Origin: an uncultured Bacilli bacterium
GTDB lineage: Bacteria > Bacillota_I > Bacilli_A > RF39 > UBA660
Length of the DNA stretch: 33,351 nt
Reading direction: 5' to 3'
NCBI GenBank assembly: GCA_947629475.1
Contig: CANRDV010000014.1
Location: forward strand, 1-33,351
The translations under genes and the position numbers were made by a program. Shown in pieces: positions 13,447 through 21,007 of this stretch (the first letter of the stretch is position 1; every line of letters starts with the position of its first letter). The notes beneath the pieces were generated by a model that was given only the letters and a program-made list of their open reading frames with translations, was not told the origin of the DNA and did no database searches.

Positions 13447-14331
13447 TTACACTACTATATATTCCCTCGAGATTATTCTTTTATCACTACAATATTCAAT
13501 AATAAATTTGTTATCTTTCTTACAAATAATTATTCCAATTGTCCTATTTTGATTTATCTTTCTTAAATTATTATCAATATAGTTCATATAAACTTGAATT
13601 TGTCCTATATGACTTTTCATTAAAGGTGTTACTTTTAATTCAACTACTACATAACAATTAAATTCAATGTTATATAAAAGTAAATCTATATAATTATAGA
13701 AGTTCCCTAATTTTATTTTATATTCATTATCAATATAGCAAAAATTATTACCTAATTCTTTTAAGAATCCTGAAATATCTTCTAGGATTAGCTTCTTTAA
13801 AATTATTTCAGATATTTCATTATAATTATTAGAATTCTTAATTAGAATTGGATTCTTTACAAAATCAATTACACTTGTCTCTTCCTTAGCTATTAATTTA
13901 TGTTTAGTATTTTCATCTAATCTTTGATATTCTTGACTTTTAATTTTATCTCTTAATATACGTTTTGAAAGATTTTGTTCTTCACATATTTTTAAATAAT
14001 AATTAATTTCATTTATATCTTTTAAAGAAATTAGTTCTCTATAATGACTCCACGTTAGTTGATCATGCAACTCTACTCCATTTTCTATTACTAAATAAAA
14101 TCTTCGCATATAATTCAAAGAACGAGTTGAATATCCTTTACCTATTTCAATAGTTAACTTCAAAGAATATTCTTTGATTATTCCATCACCATATTTATTA
14201 CCTGCTTCATTTAACATCTTACCTACATTATAATAGGTATTTAAATCTCCAACATTCTTACTATAATCTTTTACTCTTCTATTTATTTCATTATTTAATA
14301 ATTGTTCTTTTATTTCAACATAATAATCCAT
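13447..14331 (-). CDS. DUF1016/YhcG-family PD-(D/E)XK nuclease, array copy 1
   Basis: 294 residues. The DUF1016 N-terminal domain (1-130) contains TYYNVGKMLNEAG, STRSLNYMRRFYLV and LTWSHYRELI. The nuclease domain (about 175-290) has Asp216 in YIDLLLYN, Glu231-Leu-Lys233 in VVELKV and Gln244 in HIGQIQVYMNY, which is a complete PD-(D/E)XK set. The ATG follows AGGAGG. The gene lies between palindromes B1 and B2. Compared with copy 2, residues 1-89 and 206-294 are almost identical, while about 90-205 differ at many sites. DNA of 13472-13726 looks identical to 14568-14822 even at silent positions. The target is unknown. Confidence 0.92.
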   Translation of the reverse strand: MDYYVEIKEQLLNNEINRRVKDYSKNVGDLNTYYNVGKMLNEAGNKYGDGIIKEYSLKLTIEIGKGYSTRSLNYMRRFYLVIENGVELHDQLTWSHYRELISLKDINEINYYLKICEEQNLSKRILRDKIKSQEYQRLDENTKHKLIAKEETSVIDFVKNPILIKNSNNYNEISEIILKKLILEDISGFLKELGNNFCYIDNEYKIKLGNFYNYIDLLLYNIEFNCYVVVELKVTPLMKSHIGQIQVYMNYIDNNLRKINQNRTIGIIICKKDNKFIIEYCSDKRIISREYIVV

Positions 14332-14370
14332 GTATACCTCCTAAATTTATATTTTTTGTATCATTTTACT

Positions 14371-14415
14371 TATTTCCCAAAAAGTGCCGCCAGTGGCGGC
14401 ACTTTTTGGGAAATA
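14371..14415. repeat. Long palindrome B2
   Basis: A perfect 45-bp palindrome centred on G14393. Outer arms are the same as B0; the inner core is CGCCA-G-TGGCG, different from B0 but fully complementary. It lies 39 bases upstream of the start of array copy 1. Confidence 0.92.
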
Positions 14416-14511
14416 TTACTTGCCAACCATTTTCATCATTTTAAATTGTACCTTTTTTAAGCTTATAGCATTTTAATCATAAAAGCAATTGGATTTACAA
14501 AGTACTTTTCC

Positions 14512-14540
14512 AAAAAGGGCAGACAGTGCCTGCCATTTTT
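14512..14540. repeat. Degenerate palindrome B3
   Basis: A shortened copy centred on G14526. The core is AGACA-G-TGCCT as in B1, but the outer arms are altered (AAAAAGGGC against GCCATTTTT), with two mismatches, and the TTTCCC/GGGAAA ends are lost. It lies 2 bases beyond the stop of array copy 2. Confidence 0.8.
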
Positions 14541-14542
14541 CC

Positions 14543-15427
14543 TTACACTACTATGTATTCTCTCGAAATTATTCTTTTATCACTACAATATTCAATAATA
14601 AATTTGTTATCTTTCTTACAAATAATTATTCCAATTGTCCTATTTTGATTTATCTTTCTTAAATTATTATCAATATAGTTCATATAAACTTGAATTTGTC
14701 CTATATGACTTTTCATTAAAGGTGTTACTTTTAATTCAACTACTACATAACAATTAAATTCAATGTTATATAAAAGTAAATCTATATAATTATAGAAGTT
14801 CCCTAATTTTATTTTATATTCACTACCTATAAATGAAAAACTGCTACCTAATTCTTTCATAAAAGATTCAATATCCTCTAGGATTAACTTCTTTAAAATC
14901 TTTTCAGATAGTTCATTATAATTATTAGAATCCTTTATTAAGATTGGATTCTTTACAAAATCAATTACACTTGTCTCTTCCTTAACAATTAATTTATGTT
15001 TAGTATTATCATCTAATCTTTGATATTCTTGATTTTTTATTTTAACTCTTAAAGCACGAAATGATAAGTTATTTTTTTCAGATGTATTTAAATAATAATT
15101 AATTTCATTTATATCATCAAGTTTCAATATTTCGATGTAATGACTCCAAGTTAATTGTTGATGTAACTCTACTCCATTTTCTATTACTAAATAAAATCTT
15201 CGCATATAGTTCAAAGAACGAGTTGAATATCCTTTACCTATTTCAATAGTTAACTTCAAAGAATATTCTTTGATTATTCCATCGCCATATTTATTACCAG
15301 CTTCATTTAACATCTTACCAACATTATAATAAGTATTTAAATCTCCAACATTTTTTCTATAATCTTTTACTCTCTTATTTATTTCATTATTTAATAATTG
15401 TTCTTTTATTTCAACATAATAATCCAT
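14543..15427 (-). CDS. DUF1016/YhcG-family PD-(D/E)XK nuclease, array copy 2
   Basis: 294 residues, collinear with copy 1 without gaps and carrying the same catalytic residues (Asp216, Glu231, Lys233, Gln244). N-terminal residues 1-89 differ at about three positions. The central part (90-205) is clearly diverged (e.g. SHYIEILKLDDINEIN and SFMKELGSSFSFIG), and the C-terminal part is identical to copy 1. This mosaic pattern fits gene conversion of the ends, or selection for change in the middle. The leader and AGGAGG site are almost the same as in copy 1. It is flanked by degenerate palindrome B3 and palindrome B4, and is followed upstream by comEC. Confidence 0.92.
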   Translation of the reverse strand: MDYYVEIKEQLLNNEINKRVKDYRKNVGDLNTYYNVGKMLNEAGNKYGDGIIKEYSLKLTIEIGKGYSTRSLNYMRRFYLVIENGVELHQQLTWSHYIEILKLDDINEINYYLNTSEKNNLSFRALRVKIKNQEYQRLDDNTKHKLIVKEETSVIDFVKNPILIKDSNNYNELSEKILKKLILEDIESFMKELGSSFSFIGSEYKIKLGNFYNYIDLLLYNIEFNCYVVVELKVTPLMKSHIGQIQVYMNYIDNNLRKINQNRTIGIIICKKDNKFIIEYCSDKRIISREYIVV

Positions 15428-15465
15428 ATATACCTCCTAAATTTATATTTTTTGTATCATTTTAC

Positions 15466-15512
15466 TTATTTCCCAAAAAGTGCAGCAGTCTGCTGCACTT
15501 TTTGGGAAATAA
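15466..15512. repeat. Long palindrome B4 (array edge)
   Basis: A perfect 47-bp palindrome centred on T15489. Outer arms match the other copies; the inner core is AGCAG-T-CTGCT, a third core sequence with compensated changes. It lies 26 bases after the comEC stop and 38 bases before the start of array copy 2 on the minus strand. Confidence 0.92.
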
Positions 15513-15538
15513 AGTTTGCACCTGCCATTCATACCTTT

Positions 15539-17584
15539 TTATCTATTTACATCATAAGTAATTAATCTATTCTTATTTGTATCAACTTCGATACTACCAT
15601 TAATATCAGTTCTATATATTCTTGAATTACTTAAAGTCTCTAAGACTTCTTCCTTAGGATGTCCATAACGATTATTTAACCCTACTGAAATAAAGGAATA
15701 TTTAGGTTTAATTGTTTCAATAAACCTTTTACTAGAACTAGTATTCGAACCATGGTGTCCTACTTTCAAATAATCTATTTGACCTAAATTATACTTATCT
15801 AAAATATAATCTTCAGAACTTGTAGTAGCATCTCCCATCATTAAAATCTTTTTATCTTTAAATAAAATATATAAAACTAAACTCGAAGCATTTTCATCTT
15901 CATCTATTCTGTTTAACTCTATAATATTTAAATTATTAACTCTCAAACTATCTTGTTCTTTAAAAAAACTATAACTAATATTTTTCTTATCTAATTCATT
16001 AATTAATTTACTTTCCTGATTACTAAGTTCATTTGCATTTAAGAAAACTTGATTAACTTTAAAATTATTAACTAAATAAATACTATCTCCCATATGGTCA
16101 AAATCACCATGGGTTAAAAATAAATAATCTATCTTTCTAATTCCAAGTGACTTTAACATTTCAATAGTATCCTCAGAGACTTGCTTTTGATAAACTCCAC
16201 CTGTATCTATTAAAACAACTTTATTATTACTATAAAATAAACTAGAATCTCCTTGTTTAACATCTATTATCATAAAGAAATCTTTAGGTATTAAAACATT
16301 AATATTAAAATGAATTAATAAAACTAAACTTAAGATAATAAAACCTCTTATTTTCTTATTTAAAATATCTTTGATAATAAATATAATTAATACTAAATAG
16401 ATAATTAAGATAAGAAAGTTCATCTTTTTTAAAATAATAATACCTATTGTTATATTATTTAAAGAAAAAGATATATTATTAAGTAATGTCATAAAACTAT
16501 AAAATAAATTATCTAAAAATGGTAAAAATAAAGTTAATAAAGAAACTGGAAATACTATTAAGTTAAATGCTGGTACAAATAATAAATTATATAAAATACT
16601 AAATAAATTAATTTCATAGTTAAAATAAATATTAAAAGGAATACTTGCTATAAAAGATATTAAAGATATCTTTATAAGTTTTTGAAAATAATTACCAGTT
16701 AATTTATCTCTATTTAAAATTAAAATAAAACTAATACTATAAGAATAAAGAAAACCTTTATGATAAATATAAAATGGATTAATAAAAAGAGTTGTAATAG
16801 TAGTTAGAATAAATAATTTAATAGGACTTAAATTAAGTTTAAATTTTTTATTTAGATATTTAAATATTAAATATAAGTAGACTCTTAAAATAGGAACTCC
16901 AAAGTTAGTTAAAAGTAAATAAAGAAATATAACTATAAATAAAAATAAATGGGATATAGTTTCATTTATTTTTATTTTTTTAAAGATAGAAAGTATAAGA
17001 ATACTTAATATTGTTATATGAAAACTTCCAATTGATAAAAGATGACAGATACCATTTTTTTGATAAGATTTATAAATATCATCATCAAGATAAGAAGTTT
17101 CACCTAGAATAAAGGATTTTAGATATTTTTTTGATTTAAAAGTATCCATATACTTTACTAACTTATCTTTTAATTTATAGATTATATTATTATTTTTTTT
17201 AACTAAAATTATATTACTTGCATTTACTGTATAATATATTTTATTTTGATACAAATACTCTTTATAATTAAAGGTATTTAAAACTGTATTATTCTTAGGT
17301 TCTTCAAGTACTCCTTCAATATATACTTTATCACCTATTGAATAATTACATTTGGTGGTATAAACAATTAATTTTTCTTTTGAGTTAATCGTTAGAGAGT
17401 ATCCATATTTAGTTTCTTTTATTTTTTGGATTACTCCAACAAAACTTGTTTCATAACCTTTATAAATACTCTCGTAACGTATAACTTTAACATTTATAAA
17501 TACATATAGCAAAGTAAATATAATTAAAGAAATGAATAGACTTTTAGACTGTAATTTGGTCTTTAAGTTGTTCAAAAGTAGCAT
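15539..17584 (-). CDS. comEC: ComEC/Rec2 DNA uptake channel protein
   Basis: About 681 residues. The N-terminal membrane segment (about 16-32) and an OB-like extracellular domain are followed by the polytopic Competence domain with many hydrophobic helices (about 150-430). The C-terminal metallo-beta-lactamase-like domain has MIIDVKQGDSSLFYS, FLTHGDFDHMGD, MMGDAT and KVGHHGSNTSSS, so the metal-binding histidines and aspartates are present. ComEC is the inner-membrane channel for transforming DNA. The start overlaps comEA by about 40 bases. ATG 17584 is preferred over GTG 17596, but the choice is uncertain. Upstream comEA and the pilin gene support a natural-transformation role; the DUF1016 array lies directly downstream. 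Confidence 0.95.
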   Translation of the reverse strand: MLLLNNLKTKLQSKSLFISLIIFTLLYVFINVKVIRYESIYKGYETSFVGVIQKIKETKYGYSLTINSKEKLIVYTTKCNYSIGDKVYIEGVLEEPKNNTVLNTFNYKEYLYQNKIYYTVNASNIILVKKNNNIIYKLKDKLVKYMDTFKSKKYLKSFILGETSYLDDDIYKSYQKNGICHLLSIGSFHITILSILILSIFKKIKINETISHLFLFIVIFLYLLLTNFGVPILRVYLYLIFKYLNKKFKLNLSPIKLFILTTITTLFINPFYIYHKGFLYSYSISFILILNRDKLTGNYFQKLIKISLISFIASIPFNIYFNYEINLFSILYNLLFVPAFNLIVFPVSLLTLFLPFLDNLFYSFMTLLNNISFSLNNITIGIIILKKMNFLILIIYLVLIIFIIKDILNKKIRGFIILSLVLLIHFNINVLIPKDFFMIIDVKQGDSSLFYSNNKVVLIDTGGVYQKQVSEDTIEMLKSLGIRKIDYLFLTHGDFDHMGDSIYLVNNFKVNQVFLNANELSNQESKLINELDKKNISYSFFKEQDSLRVNNLNIIELNRIDEDENASSLVLYILFKDKKILMMGDATTSSEDYILDKYNLGQIDYLKVGHHGSNTSSSKRFIETIKPKYSFISVGLNNRYGHPKEEVLETLSNSRIYRTDINGSIEVDTNKNRLITYDVNR

Positions 17585-18341
17585 CTCCAATTCCACTTAC
17601 TTTTTTGATATCTTCAATGGTTTGGAAGTTTCCGTTTTTAGTCCGATAGTCTACAATAGCTTTTGCTTTAGCATCCCCTATTCGAGGAAGAGCCGTTAAT
17701 TCTTTAACTGATGCTGTATTAATATTTATTTTTGATGAAACATTGGAATTTGAAGTAGTATCAGAAGTTTGGTCTTTATTATCACTTTTGATATTAGTAT
17801 CCTTCAAAGTTTCATCTTTAATAACGGTTTTATCAGGAATATTTGTAATTATATCCTTATTACTATTAACAAAGCAAGCGTCATTCTTAACTTTATCATT
17901 ACAAATAGTCTCTTCCTTGGTATTTTTAACAGGATTTAAATTATAGGCTTTAATTTCATCTTGTGAATAAACAATGATAACCATGCCATCTCTTAATTCC
18001 ATACTTAGGTTAAGAAGAGAGGTATCTCCACTCTCCTTAATCCCACCTGCTAAATTAATTGCATCTACTACTCTCTTACCTTTATCAAGTGAGTAAACTC
18101 CAGGAACCATAACTTCTCCTTTAACATCAACATAATAATGTTCTATTTCCGTTTTGGTTTCTTTAGAACTACTACCTGATTCTTTAAGTAAATTTTGATA
18201 AACTACACTTTCAGTTTTATAACTATTCTTATTTAGAAACAAGATAGTCATAGTTAACATAACTAAAAGTAGTGAACTAATTACAATTAATTTTCTTTTA
18301 TTTTCTAAAAGAAATATTTTAACAGTATTTAACTTATCCAT
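17544..18341 (-). CDS. comEA: ComEA competence DNA receptor
   Basis: 265 residues, somewhat longer than Bacillus ComEA because of a Ser/Thr/Asn/Asp-rich linker. An N-terminal membrane anchor (about 16-34) is followed by an SLBB-like domain (about 66-125: YYVDVKGEVMVPGVYSL, VVDAINLAGGI). The C-terminal double helix-hairpin-helix (about 203-265) contains ININTASVKELTALPRIGDA and VSGIGDATFEQLKD. ComEA binds incoming double-stranded DNA outside the membrane and passes it to ComEC. Its GGAGG site lies inside the end of the coiled-coil gene upstream, which it overlaps by 8 bases. It overlaps comEC downstream, so the three genes are coupled. Confidence 0.95.
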   Translation of the reverse strand: MDKLNTVKIFLLENKRKLIVISSLLLVMLTMTILFLNKNSYKTESVVYQNLLKESGSSSKETKTEIEHYYVDVKGEVMVPGVYSLDKGKRVVDAINLAGGIKESGDTSLLNLSMELRDGMVIIVYSQDEIKAYNLNPVKNTKEETICNDKVKNDACFVNSNKDIITNIPDKTVIKDETLKDTNIKSDNKDQTSDTTSNSNVSSKININTASVKELTALPRIGDAKAKAIVDYRTKNGNFQTIEDIKKVSGIGDATFEQLKDQITV

Positions 18342-20283
18342 TATTCCTCCATTTCCGTCTTAAAACAAGAAGTGTTATTGCAATTAAGGATAGAATAAGA
18401 ATAGTTATAGATATAGTAATTCCATTTACAGTTTTAGGTTTTACTATATTACCAGTAGTCTCATGATTATTAGTGTAAGTATTCTTAGCATATAAACTTA
18501 TATTCTCCTCCCTTCTTTCCAAATCAGCTTCTCTTTCTTCAAGACTAATTTGATATTCAGAAAGCATAGATTCAGAAGAAGTAACATCATCTTTCTTAGC
18601 ATTTAAAGTCTTTTCAAGTTCTAAAAGTTCTAACTTTTTATTCTCTAACTCTTGACTTAAAATATTAAGATTTTCTTCTTTTTCTTCTAAAGAATTAGCT
18701 TTCATTTGTAAATTTTCAGCATCACTTTGTAAACTTAGATTTAAATTATTTAAAGATACTTCTCGTTTATTTAAAGAATCATCCTTATTATTTAATTCTA
18801 AATTTCTCTTTTCTAGTTCAACCCTTTCTTTATTCAAACTATCTTTATCATTTTGAAGATTAGTTTTATCTTTACTTAACTCTTCCTTTGAACTATTTAT
18901 TTCCTCTTCTTTTTTCTTTAGAAGTATTTCATATTCATTTAAAGACTTTTCTTTAGCTTTTAAGTTTTCTTCTAAAGTTTTTAAAGAATCTTCTTGAAGT
19001 TTTAATTCTTCTTCTTTCTTTTTAAGTTCTTCTTCAAATTGTTTTAACTTTTCTTCTTTAGGAACTAATTCTTCTTCCCGAGAATCTAAGTCTTCATCCT
19101 TTTGATTTAACTCTTCTTCTTTAGAATTTAAATCATTTTCTTTTTGATTTAACTCTTCTTCTTTAGTAATTAACTCACTATTTTTTTGATTTAATTCATT
19201 TTCTTTTTGAGTTAAATCATTTTCTTTTTGAGTTAATTCATCTTGCTTATTATTAAGATTAGATTCTTTAGCATTTAAAGTATTATCCTTACTGTTTAAA
19301 GATTCTTCCAAAGAATTAAGAGTTGCTTCTTTTTCATTCAAAAGTTTCTCTTGTTCTTTTAAAGATTTTTCTTTTTCAAGTAATTCTTGCTTTAAAGCTT
19401 CCAATTCTTTTTCCTTTTCTTTAAGAGAATTTTCAAGTTCTGTTAAGTCTTCCTTCGTTGCACCTTTTATTAAAATATAATTTTTAAATTTAATTCTTGA
19501 TGCAACTGTATTATGTTCTTCTAAATTAACTTCACTATAGTTTGTTGAATCATCACCATGATAAATCTTTAATCCATCACCAAGTTTAACTTCATATGAT
19601 TCAATACTATTCGAAGTTGAATTTATTTCTACATAACTATCTCCATAAAAATATTTGTTATAACCATTTGAAGCCATACTTAGACATTGTTTAACTACTA
19701 AATTAGAGTTAGTTACATACAATACAGTACCTGAATTAAGTAAAGTATCACAACTTGTAACCTCAATATCTGAATTATCCAAATAAAGTCCTCCATTAAC
19801 ATTACCAAATGCCGCTCTTGGAGTTTCAATGGTTACTTTAGAATCATAAATTATCGTATCATTTCCTATTTTAGAAGATATCGATAATTTCTCACTTCTT
19901 ATATTCAAAGTTGTACCTCGAATTGTAATTTTATCTGCATTTATTCCGATATCGCCACTATTAATGGTTAAGGTACCACTTCCATAAATAAGAAGTTTTC
20001 CTGCTATCAAAGCTGTTTCACCATCAGAATCTAAATAATTATCACCCTTTAAGTAAATAGTAATATCATCACTCGTTTCAATTGTTTTTAGATGAGCATT
20101 CTCTAAAATTAAAATAGATTGATTACCATTATAGGTAAAATTATTTCCATTCAAAGTAGAATTTGTCTCATACTTCTTATGGTCAATTAAAACAGACTTT
20201 GCATTGCAAACTCTAGGCATCATCATAAAGGTAAGACAAGCACCTAGAACTATTAACATTTTTAAATTTAATTTTAATTTCAT
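18334..20283 (-). CDS. Large coiled-coil envelope protein with beta-rich N-terminal domain and C-terminal membrane anchor
   Basis: About 649 residues from ATG 20283, which is 7 bases after GGAGG; ATG 20289 is too close to it. A signal peptide (about 1-28, ending VCNA) leads into a repetitive beta-rich domain (about 30-250: TIYLKGDNYLDSDGE, LLIYGSGTLTINSGDIGINA) resembling the carbohydrate-binding Cthe_2159-type beta-helix. Residues about 275-600 are a continuous heptad coiled coil (repeats like LNQKEND, LNSKEEE, LNQKDED). A single transmembrane helix with a basic tail (LLVLRRKWRNNG) ends the protein. There is no LPxTG motif. I infer an extracellular rod or wall spacer. It has a strong promoter of its own and heads the comEA-comEC unit. 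Confidence 0.8.
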   Translation of the reverse strand: MKLKLNLKMLIVLGACLTFMMMPRVCNAKSVLIDHKKYETNSTLNGNNFTYNGNQSILILENAHLKTIETSDDITIYLKGDNYLDSDGETALIAGKLLIYGSGTLTINSGDIGINADKITIRGTTLNIRSEKLSISSKIGNDTIIYDSKVTIETPRAAFGNVNGGLYLDNSDIEVTSCDTLLNSGTVLYVTNSNLVVKQCLSMASNGYNKYFYGDSYVEINSTSNSIESYEVKLGDGLKIYHGDDSTNYSEVNLEEHNTVASRIKFKNYILIKGATKEDLTELENSLKEKEKELEALKQELLEKEKSLKEQEKLLNEKEATLNSLEESLNSKDNTLNAKESNLNNKQDELTQKENDLTQKENELNQKNSELITKEEELNQKENDLNSKEEELNQKDEDLDSREEELVPKEEKLKQFEEELKKKEEELKLQEDSLKTLEENLKAKEKSLNEYEILLKKKEEEINSSKEELSKDKTNLQNDKDSLNKERVELEKRNLELNNKDDSLNKREVSLNNLNLSLQSDAENLQMKANSLEEKEENLNILSQELENKKLELLELEKTLNAKKDDVTSSESMLSEYQISLEEREADLERREENISLYAKNTYTNNHETTGNIVKPKTVNGITISITILILSLIAITLLVLRRKWRNNG

Positions 20284-20296
20284 TATCATTCCTCCC

Positions 20297-20312
20297 TGTT
20301 AACCGGTCAACA
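20297..20312. promoter_or_regulatory. Imperfect palindrome at the transcription start of the coiled-coil gene
   Basis: TGTTAACC-GGTCAACA is a 16-bp palindrome with one mismatch. It covers the predicted start and leader just downstream of the -10 box and immediately before the GGAGG site. The position suits a repressor operator; the protein is unknown. Confidence 0.45.
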
Positions 20313-20317
20313 CATAC

Positions 20318-20346
20318 ATCATACTACAAAGTTCAATAATTGTCAA
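20318..20346 (-). promoter_or_regulatory. Strong sigma-A promoter of the coiled-coil/comEA/comEC unit
   Basis: On the minus strand a consensus TTGACA (20346-20341) and TATGAT (20323-20318) are separated by 17 bases. A perfect TTTGTAAA-TTTACAAA palindrome lies just upstream of the -35, and another palindrome lies at the start site. Confidence 0.82.
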
Positions 20347-20348
20347 CT

Positions 20349-20364
20349 TTTGTAAATTTACAAA
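20349..20364. promoter_or_regulatory. 16-bp perfect palindrome upstream of the -35
   Basis: TTTGTAAA and TTTACAAA join without a spacer. The site ends 3 bases upstream of the -35 box of the coiled-coil promoter, a typical activator or repressor position. Function is not shown. Confidence 0.5.
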
Positions 20365-20419
20365 TTGGTGTAAAATTCTGCCCAATTTCGGAAATTCAGC
20401 CACTTTTAAAAACAATATT

Positions 20420-20450
20420 AAAAAATTGAGCTATTTTTTTAGCCCAATTT
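20420..20450 (-). terminator. Terminator after the pilin gene
   Basis: On the minus strand AAATTGGGCTA pairs with TAGCTCAATTT (one G-U pair) around a short A loop, followed by T residues. It separates rnc-pilin transcripts from the coiled-coil promoter downstream. Confidence 0.75.
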
Positions 20451-20515
20451 CTATAAATTGCTCCCTACTTGGAGTCCAAAATCACGAAAAAAATTTTTTT
20501 CACAACTAATTTACC

Positions 20516-21007
20516 CTATTTGTCCTTAACGATGTCAACTCCTGTCAAGTCAGTACTTTTGACGCAAGTGCTTGGTATACTTGAATTACAAACGTCAACT
20601 CCATCTGCTCCAATCTTTCTTTTAGACCCAACTAAGCAAACACAATATTCAAAAGTTCCAGATGTCCCGCTTTTATTATATGTTATTTTTACGTAACTTT
20701 TATCATCATATTTGCCACCATCAGGGTCATTTGGAAACTCATTTTTTTCATTTAAGGATTTTTCAACATTTGAATAAAAAGAATATACCTGTGGAGTCCC
20801 ATTTTGAACCTTTTTTCTAGTATCTCTATCTATAGATAATAAATATTCTGCCTTAGCAACCATTCGTTTAGCATCCCCTAAAAAATTATTTCTTTTACTA
20901 TTATTAATTGTTGATACGATATTAGGAACTGCAATACTTACTAAAACTCCTAATAAAACAATAACTGCCAATAACTCAACTAACGTAAATCCTTTTCTAT
21001 TTTTCAT
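20516..21007 (-). CDS. Type IV pilin-like (prepilin) protein
   Basis: 163 residues. The N-terminus MKNRKGFTLVELLAVIVLLG is a class III prepilin signal: short basic leader, cleavage expected between Gly6 and Phe7, and Glu at mature position 5 (Glu11). A hydrophobic helix to about residue 30 follows. The soluble part has four cysteines (122, 124, 140, 148) that could form disulfides outside the cell. The 4-base overlap with the rnc stop shows coupling to rnc. comEA and comEC are encoded just downstream, so a competence pseudopilus or minor-pilin role is plausible. No pilus ATPase or prepilin peptidase is in the window. Confidence 0.9.
   Translation of the reverse strand: MKNRKGFTLVELLAVIVLLGVLVSIAVPNIVSTINNSKRNNFLGDAKRMVAKAEYLLSIDRDTRKKVQNGTPQVYSFYSNVEKSLNEKNEFPNDPDGGKYDDKSYVKITYNKSGTSGTFEYCVCLVGSKRKIGADGVDVCNSSIPSTCVKSTDLTGVDIVKDK

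Larger units (their letters stand above)
13190..15512 (-). mobile_element. Candidate array of three palindrome-delimited DUF1016 nuclease units
   Basis: Order on the plus strand: palindrome B0, deleted remnant gene, B1, intact gene, B2, 96-base spacer, degenerate B3, intact gene, B4. All genes are on the minus strand. Upstream regions of the two intact genes are also near-identical through the palindrome, so the repeating unit is palindrome plus leader plus gene. There is no transposase, integrase or tRNA attachment site. The layout suggests tandem amplification; mobility is inferred. Confidence 0.6.

Noticed and set aside
13190-15512. The repeated palindromes as a CRISPR array
   Set aside because: Spacing equals whole nuclease genes, not short unique spacers, and there is no cas gene.
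13190-15512. The array palindromes as ordinary rho-independent terminators only
   Set aside because: Copies also lie upstream of gene starts, stems are far longer than needed, and no T-run follows the stem outside it; a partial terminator role remains possible for copies next to stops.
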